A stretch of DNA of 64,000 nt from Actinoplanes utahensis (lineage in GTDB: Bacteria > Actinomycetota > Actinomycetes > Mycobacteriales > Micromonosporaceae), in the NCBI RefSeq assembly GCF_016862455.1, contig NZ_BOMZ01000030.1, positions 1-64,000 of the forward strand, given 5' to 3'. The notes under the pieces are model-generated. The model ran no database searches, was not told the DNA's origin, and was given only the letters and a program-made list of their open reading frames with translations. Shown here in pieces: positions 59,448-64,000 of this stretch; within the stretch, counting starts at the first letter, position 1, and every line of letters starts with the position of its first letter. A program made the position numbers and the translations under genes.

Positions 59448-60065
59448 TTACAGGAGGCCGTGCCGCATGGCCGTGGTAACCGCCGCCGTCCGGTCCGCCA
59501 CGTCCAGCTTGTTGAAGACCCGCAGCAGGTGCGTCTTGACCGTGGCCTCGCTGATGAACAACCGCTTGCCGATCTCCGCGTTCGTCATCCCGCCGGACAC
59601 CAGGCGGAGCACCTCGGTCTCCCGCGCCGACAGGGCCGGCGGGGCCGGGCTGCGCACCTGCCGCACCAGCGTCGACGCGACGCTCGGCGCGAGCACCGTC
59701 TCGCCCCGGGCGGCGGCCCGGACCGCATCGGCCAGTTCGGCGGGCGAGGCGTCCTTGAGCAGGTAACCGGAGGCGCCGGCCTCGATCGCGCGCAGGATGT
59801 CCCGGTCCGATTCGTACGTGGTCAGGACCATCACCCGCACGCCCGGGGCGGACGCCAGGATCCGGCCGGTGGCCTCCACCCCGTCGCCACCGGGCATCCG
59901 CAGGTCCATCAGCACGATGTCGGGCCGCTCGGCGACGGCCACGGCGACCCCCTCCACACCCGAGGACGCCTCGCCGATCACGGTCAGGTCGGGTTCGGCG
60001 TCGAGCATGCCGCGCAGCCCCATCCGTACCACCGGGTGATCGTCGACGAGCAGGATGCGGATCAC
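59448..60065 (-). CDS. NarL/LuxR-type response regulator
   Basis: A 205-residue response regulator. The receiver domain (1-120) has the acidic pocket VDDHP, phospho-acceptor Asp in DIVLMDLRMP and the conserved Lys in GYLLKDAS. The C-terminal LuxR helix-turn-helix (about 140-200) reads LSARETEVLRLVSGGMTNAEIGKRLFISEATVKTHLLRVFNKL. Its start overlaps the kinase stop as ATGA. It lies at the end of an operon with two ABC exporter modules and just upstream of the Calx-beta genes. It may regulate the exporter, as DesR/LiaR-type systems do, or the adhesin genes 130 nt downstream. Confidence 0.93.
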   Translation of the reverse strand: MIRILLVDDHPVVRMGLRGMLDAEPDLTVIGEASSGVEGVAVAVAERPDIVLMDLRMPGGDGVEATGRILASAPGVRVMVLTTYESDRDILRAIEAGASGYLLKDASPAELADAVRAAARGETVLAPSVASTLVRQVRSPAPPALSARETEVLRLVSGGMTNAEIGKRLFISEATVKTHLLRVFNKLDVADRTAAVTTAMRHGLL

Positions 60066-61204
60066 GCGGGGATCTCCATTTCGATCATGGTGCCGGTCGA
60101 GGGGTCGCTGCGCACGGTCAGGACGCCGTCGACCTGCTCGGCACGGGACCGCATGCCGGCCAGACCGTAACCGTCGGCGGCGGCCGGATCGAACCCGCGC
60201 CCGTCGTCCCGCACGAGCAGCCGCACCGAGTCCGGCGTGTAGGCGAGCAGCACCGCCGCCTCGTTCGCCCCGGCGTGCCGCCGCACGTTGGTGAGCGCCT
60301 CCTGGGCGGCCCGCAGCAGCACCACCTCCACCCGGGTCGGCAGCTCACGGACGTCACCGGTGATCCGGACCGGGGCGGGCACGCCGGTCTCCTGGGTGAA
60401 TCGGGAGGCGTGCCGGCGTACCGCCTCCGGAAGGGTCGCGGAATCCAGGGCCGCCGGGGAGAGAGCCGCGATCAGGGCCCGGGATTCCGCCAGATTCTCC
60501 CGTGCGGTACGCACGGCGAGCGCCAGCCGCTCGTCGCGCAACTCCGGGTCGGACGCCTGGACCAGCGTGATGATGCTGGTGAAGCCCTGGGCGAGAGTGT
60601 CGTGGATCTCGCCGGCCAGCCGGGTCCGCTCGGCCAGCATCCCGGCCTCGTGCGAGAGCCGCTCCACCTCGGCGCGGTTGGCCTCCAGCTCGGCGATGAG
60701 CTGGGCCCGCTGTTCGCTCTGCGCGGCCATCCTGGTGATCCAGACGCCGATGCAGACGCCGCTGGCCGTGGAGATCGCCGCGATCACCACGTCGATCATG
60801 ATGCCCTCGACGCCGTAGCGGAGTTCGGCGGCGATCGGGATCAGGTTGACGACGAACACCAGGGCGACCGCCCGGCGCAGCGGCACCAGCATGAAGAACA
60901 ACGGGATGATCATGAACATCATCCAGGTGGCCAGGGGCACCGCGACGACCGCCACGGCGAACAGCGCCAGGAAGCCCAGGCTCGCCGCCATCGACGGCGA
61001 GCCCTGTTCGTCACGCTGGACCAGAGGGCGGGCGACGGCGGCGTACAGCGCGGCGATGGCGGCGATGGCGGCGGCCGCGACCGCCCGCGTACCGGCCGGA
61101 TAGCCGTCCACCAGGAAGACCACGGTCGCGATCGCCACCGCGACCACCAGGAAGTACAGGTCCCACAGCCGGATCGACGGCGACGGGGTCTCCACCGGTC
61201 TCAC
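60062..61204 (-). CDS. Sensor histidine kinase (NarX/DesK type)
   Basis: A 380-residue kinase. Five or six transmembrane helices occupy about residues 12-165 (LYFLVVAVAIATVVFLV, LGFLALFAVAVVAVPLATWMMFMIIPLFFMLVP). A short coiled coil (RAQLIAELEANRAEVERLSHEAGML) is followed by a HisKA_3 domain with the His in RTRLAGEIHDTLAQGFTSI and a HATPase domain (EALTNVRRHAGANEAAVLL, RDDGRGFDPAA, GYGLAGMRSRAEQV). There is no large extracellular sensor, so it probably senses through the membrane, like DesK or LiaS. GTG 61204 overlaps the permease stop as GTGA. It partners with the response regulator that follows. Confidence 0.92.
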   Translation of the reverse strand: MRPVETPSPSIRLWDLYFLVVAVAIATVVFLVDGYPAGTRAVAAAAIAAIAALYAAVARPLVQRDEQGSPSMAASLGFLALFAVAVVAVPLATWMMFMIIPLFFMLVPLRRAVALVFVVNLIPIAAELRYGVEGIMIDVVIAAISTASGVCIGVWITRMAAQSEQRAQLIAELEANRAEVERLSHEAGMLAERTRLAGEIHDTLAQGFTSIITLVQASDPELRDERLALAVRTARENLAESRALIAALSPAALDSATLPEAVRRHASRFTQETGVPAPVRITGDVRELPTRVEVVLLRAAQEALTNVRRHAGANEAAVLLAYTPDSVRLLVRDDGRGFDPAAADGYGLAGMRSRAEQVDGVLTVRSDPSTGTMIEMEIPA

Positions 61205-61989
61205 TTGTCTCGGGCGGTCCACCGGAACGTCACCAGGCACAGCACTGATCCGATCACACACCACGCGCCGAGCACCATGGCGACCGTGCCGAGCGCCCAG
61301 CTGCCGCCGATCTCCTGCACCTTCGCCTCGTCGGGCAGGAAGACGTAGCGGAAGCCCTGCGCCATCCAGCGGACCGGGAAGATCGACGCGACCTTCTCCA
61401 GCCAGTCCGGGAGCTGGCTCATCGGGTGGATGAACACACCGGACACGAACTGCAGCGCGACCACCGGCACGTTCAGGATGGCGCCGGCGTTGCGGGCGTT
61501 CTTGACCAGGCCGCTCACCGCGATGCCGAGCATCGAGCAGCCGATCACCGAGAGCAGGAAGATCCAGGCGAACGTCAGCCAGTGCTGCGCGTCGCCCGGC
61601 AGCGGCATGTCGAAGACCAGGACACCCACGCCGATCAGCACCGCGGCCTCGGCGATGCTCAGGGCCAGGACCAGAAGACCTTTCCCGACGAGGTACGCGG
61701 CCGCGGGCATCGGCGTACCCCGCAGGCGCTTGAGCGTCCCGTCCTCCCGGTCCATCGCCAGACCGGACCCCATCGTCACGAACGCCGTGTTCAGGATGCC
61801 GTAGGCGATCATGCTGGCCGTGAAGACCCGGCTGACCGACACCCCGGCCTCGGTCGACGTGCTGCCGAAGATCGTCCCGAACAGCAGCAGGAGCAGCGCC
61901 GGGAAGAAGAACGTGAAGATCACCGCGGTCCGGTCCCGCAGGAACTGCAGCAGCTCCACGTGACCACGGCTCAGGCTGACGGCGATCAT
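61201..61989 (-). CDS. ABC-2 type transporter permease
   Basis: A 262-residue permease of the ABC-2 family with about six transmembrane helices (VIFTFFFPALLLLLFGTIFG, ALSIAEAAVLIGVGVLVF, FAWIFLLSVIGCSMLGIAVSG, GTVAMVLGAWCVIGSVLCLVTF) and the conserved DREDGTLKRLRGTPMPAAAYLVGK and SGVFIHPMSQLPDWL. The ATG at 61989 overlaps the ATPase stop as ATGA, and its own stop overlaps the kinase GTG. It forms an exporter with the ATPase encoded at 61986-62822. The open frame to 62604 is an artefact running through the ATPase gene. The substrate is unknown. Confidence 0.92.
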   Translation of the reverse strand: MIAVSLSRGHVELLQFLRDRTAVIFTFFFPALLLLLFGTIFGSTSTEAGVSVSRVFTASMIAYGILNTAFVTMGSGLAMDREDGTLKRLRGTPMPAAAYLVGKGLLVLALSIAEAAVLIGVGVLVFDMPLPGDAQHWLTFAWIFLLSVIGCSMLGIAVSGLVKNARNAGAILNVPVVALQFVSGVFIHPMSQLPDWLEKVASIFPVRWMAQGFRYVFLPDEAKVQEIGGSWALGTVAMVLGAWCVIGSVLCLVTFRWTARDK

Positions 61990-62822
61990 CGGGAGGCTCC
62001 GATCAGGCTCAGGTAGGTGTCTTCGAGGGTGGGCCGGGTGATCGTCAGGGTGCTCAGGTCGGCGCCGTCGTGCACCAGCCGCCGGATCAGGTCGGTCGGG
62101 TCGGTGACCTGCTCGGTGCGGGCCGTCCCGTTCTCGACCCAGCTGACCCGGGCCTCGGCCCCGGACCGCCCGCCCAGCGTGGCCGGGGTGCCTTCGGCGA
62201 CGATCCGGCCGGCCGCGACCACCGCGAGCCGGTCGGCCAGGGCCTCCGCCTCGTCCAGGTAGTGGGTGGTCAGCACGATCGTGGTGCCGTCGGCGGCCAG
62301 GGTGCGGATCAGATCCCAGAACTGCCGGCGCGCCTCCGGGTCGAACCCGGTGGTCGGCTCGTCGAGGAAGAGCAGCTCGGGCCGGCCGATGATGCCGAGG
62401 GCCACGTCGACGCGGCGGCGCTGGCCCCCGGAGAGGGTACGGATCTTGCTGTTCCGTTTCTCGCTCAGCCCGACCCGCTCGATCACCTCGCCCGCCTTGT
62501 GCGGGTCGGGGTAGAAGCCGGCGACGTGGCCGACCATCTCCGACACGGTGAGGTCGGCGGCGTCTGCCGCGTCCTGGAGCACGATCCCGATCCGGGCCCG
62601 CCACGCCGACCCGGCCCGCCCCGGGTCCTCGCCGAGCACCCGCACGTCACCGGCGGTCCGGCGGCGGTGTCCTTCCAGGATCTCCACGGTGGTGGTCTTG
62701 CCGGCGCCGTTCGGGCCGAGCAGGGAGAAGATCTCGCCGCGGGCGACGACGAGGTCGATGCCCGCGACCGCGTCCCGCCCGCCGTACGTCTTACGAAGTC
62801 CGGTTACCTCGATGGCTTCCAT
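61986..62822 (-). CDS. ABC transporter ATP-binding protein
   Basis: A 278-residue ATPase of the drug/daunorubicin-exporter type. Walker A is GPNGAGKTT, the signature is LSGGQRRRV and Walker B is LLFLDEPTTGFD, followed by the H-loop (LTTHYLDEAEALADR). The C-terminal extension (TLTITRPTLEDTYLSLIG) is typical of this group. The start ATG 62822 begins MEAIEVTGLRKTYGG; the frame is open to 62876 without family sequence. It is coupled to the permease at 61201-61989. A 138-nt gap separates it from the other exporter module, so a separate promoter may lie there. Confidence 0.93.
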   Translation of the reverse strand: MEAIEVTGLRKTYGGRDAVAGIDLVVARGEIFSLLGPNGAGKTTTVEILEGHRRRTAGDVRVLGEDPGRAGSAWRARIGIVLQDAADAADLTVSEMVGHVAGFYPDPHKAGEVIERVGLSEKRNSKIRTLSGGQRRRVDVALGIIGRPELLFLDEPTTGFDPEARRQFWDLIRTLAADGTTIVLTTHYLDEAEALADRLAVVAAGRIVAEGTPATLGGRSGAEARVSWVENGTARTEQVTDPTDLIRRLVHDGADLSTLTITRPTLEDTYLSLIGASR

Positions 62823-62960
62823 GCCTCTGATCGTGCCGTCCTCCGAGGTGGAGAGGGACGACCGCGCGACTGTCACCGGTTGTCCACCGATCGGTGGACC
62901 CGAGCCCGGCGGGTGTCTTCCGGGCGGCGGCCGGACCGCACCCGCCGGTCCGGCGCCGGG

Positions 62961-63716
62961 TCACTCCCAGCGGAACTTGCGGGCGGCCAGGGCCGGCCAG
63001 ACGATCGCCCACGCGGCCAGGGCCAGCCAGACCCCGACCGGCACCGGGCCACCGTGCATCAGGGTCTCCCGCAGCGCCTCGGCGTGCGCGGCCAGCGGCA
63101 GCAGGAACCAGCCGGCGACGCCCAGGTCGGGCGCGCCGAACATGATCCCGCCGACCGACAGCATCACCACGTAGATCAGGGTGGCCGCGCCGGTGGTGGT
63201 CTCCGGCTTGAGGACGCTGGCCAGCAGCAGCGCCAGACCGCTGTAACCGGCGATGGCCAGCACGGTCACCCCCAGCGCGGGCAGCACCGCGCCGGCCTCC
63301 GGCCGCCAGCCGACGGCCAGTCCGACCAGCGCCAGCACCAGGATCTGCACCACGATCTGGACGGCGATCGCGGCGGTCTTGGCGAGCAGCAGGCCGGGCC
63401 GGGTCAGCGGCGAGGCGCCGAGCCTCTTCAGTACGCCGTAACTGCGCTCGTAGCCCGTGGTGATGGCCTGCCCGGTGAACGCGGTCGACATGACGGTCAG
63501 CGCCAGGACGCCGGGAACCACGTACCCGAGACGGTCCCCGGTCGGCAGGTTGGTCACGTCGAAGAGGCCGGCGCCGAGCAGGACCAGCAGCGGCACGCCC
63601 ATCGCGAGCACCACCGCCTCACCCCGGCGGGCCGTCAGCAGCAGCTCCATCCGGATCTGGCTGGACAGGATCGCGCGCATCGGGGCCCGTCCCGGCGCGG
63701 GGGCGAAGGTGCTCAC
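62961..63716 (-). CDS. ABC-2 type transporter permease (second module)
   Basis: A 251-residue permease with six transmembrane helices (AVVLAMGVPLLVLLGAGLF, VVPGVLALTVMSTAFTGQA, IVVQILVLALVGLAVGW, LGVTVLAIAGYSGLALLLASV, LIYVVMLSVGGIMFG, VWLALAAWAIVWPALAA) and YERSYGVLKRLGASPLTRPGLLLAK in the first cytoplasmic loop. Its ATG overlaps the stop of the ATPase gene that runs off the window, so these two form one exporter. It is a distant relative of the permease at 61201. The substrate is unknown. Confidence 0.9.
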   Translation of the reverse strand: MSTFAPAPGRAPMRAILSSQIRMELLLTARRGEAVVLAMGVPLLVLLGAGLFDVTNLPTGDRLGYVVPGVLALTVMSTAFTGQAITTGYERSYGVLKRLGASPLTRPGLLLAKTAAIAVQIVVQILVLALVGLAVGWRPEAGAVLPALGVTVLAIAGYSGLALLLASVLKPETTTGAATLIYVVMLSVGGIMFGAPDLGVAGWFLLPLAAHAEALRETLMHGGPVPVGVWLALAAWAIVWPALAARKFRWE

Positions 63717-64000
63717 TGGGCGGCTCCCACCGGGGTCGGCGTGGTCAGGGACAGGTAGACGTCCTCGAGGGTGCGGCGTCGGGTGTTCACCGCTGTCACG
63801 TCGGCGCCGGCGCTCGCGAACCAGGCCAGCACCTCGGCCAGCCCGGCGGTGTCCAGGGCGCCGGAGATCGCGTACTGCCCGGGGGTGGTCTCGGCGGCCG
63901 TCCAGCGGGCGCCCAGGCCGGTCAGGTCCAGGCCCGGGCCGGCGCGCAGCTCGAGCACCTCGATCGCGGCGGCGGAGGTCAGCTCGGCCGGTGTGCCGGT
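63713..64000 (-). CDS. ABC transporter ATP-binding protein, C-terminal part (gene cut by window edge)
   Basis: The last 95 codons of an ATPase gene whose start lies beyond the window. The frame stays open to position 64000. The visible part (TGTPAELTSAAAIEVLEL ..., then VNTRRRTLEDVYLSLTTP) matches the C-terminal extension of drug-exporter ATPases, including the TLEDVYLSL motif shared with the 61986 gene product. The ATPase core itself is not visible. The stop overlaps the permease start as ATGA. Confidence 0.85.
   Translation of the reverse strand, partial: TGTPAELTSAAAIEVLELRAGPGLDLTGLGARWTAAETTPGQYAISGALDTAGLAEVLAWFASAGADVTAVNTRRRTLEDVYLSLTTPTPVGAAQ

Noticed and set aside
1-64000. tRNA, rRNA, insertion sequences, prophage or integrase genes
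   Set aside because: None were recognised on either strand. The window looks like ordinary chromosome apart from the small palindrome family.

Overview
The window is about 70% GC chromosomal DNA. It has GTG and TTG starts, many 1-4 nt start/stop overlaps and several apparently leaderless promoters. Protein types (GH87 glucanase, SulP-carbonic anhydrase fusion, very large Calx-beta proteins, Acg-type nitroreductase) suggest a soil actinomycete, most likely a Micromonosporaceae member close to Actinoplanes. That assignment is inference, since no rRNA or tRNA gene lies in the window.

Layout. 1-3.3 kb: tryptophan-to-kynurenine catabolism (kynA-kynU, with an uncharacterised partial gene coupled downstream), a YchJ protein and a small soluble chemotaxis-signalling protein. 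3.4-13 kb: an alpha-glucan utilisation locus with a LacI regulator, a binding-protein ABC importer, a GH13 alpha-glucosidase and a secreted GH87 alpha-1,3-glucanase/mycodextranase; TTGCA-type sites overlap both promoters. 13-17.1 kb: three small membrane proteins and a SulP-carbonic anhydrase. 17.3-26.4 kb: a sugar-nucleotide epimerase, then a three-gene ligase/amidotransferase/peptidase cluster that resembles, but differs from, the N-acetylglutaminylglutamine amide osmolyte pathway, then an MFS transporter. 27.4-32.3 kb: a redox/nucleotide signalling cluster with an FBP-type protein, an NAD kinase-acetyltransferase fusion, a response regulator fused to a thioredoxin-reductase-like protein that lacks the CxxC, and a cyclic-nucleotide-binding-domain histidine kinase. 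32.5-40 kb: mixed genes, including a methyltransferase with an extra N-terminal domain, an unusually short ModA-like lipoprotein, CbiZ, acetyltransferases, an Acg nitroreductase and a membrane sulfatase. 39.5-43.8 kb: a TetR regulator with a heterodimeric ABC exporter. 43.9-59.3 kb: three giant secreted Calx-beta proteins on the minus strand (2338, 1521 and 1143 aa). The last has a class I cyclic di-GMP riboswitch directly ahead of its ribosome binding site. 59.4-64 kb: a two-component system and two ABC exporter modules, also on the minus strand.

The strongest leads are the riboswitch-controlled adhesin array, the redox fusion cluster, the NAGGN-like cluster and a family of intergenic palindromes with five copies in the window. 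About 23% of the window encodes the three Calx-beta proteins. Opposite-strand open frames there and elsewhere are by-products of GC-rich coding DNA and are left out.
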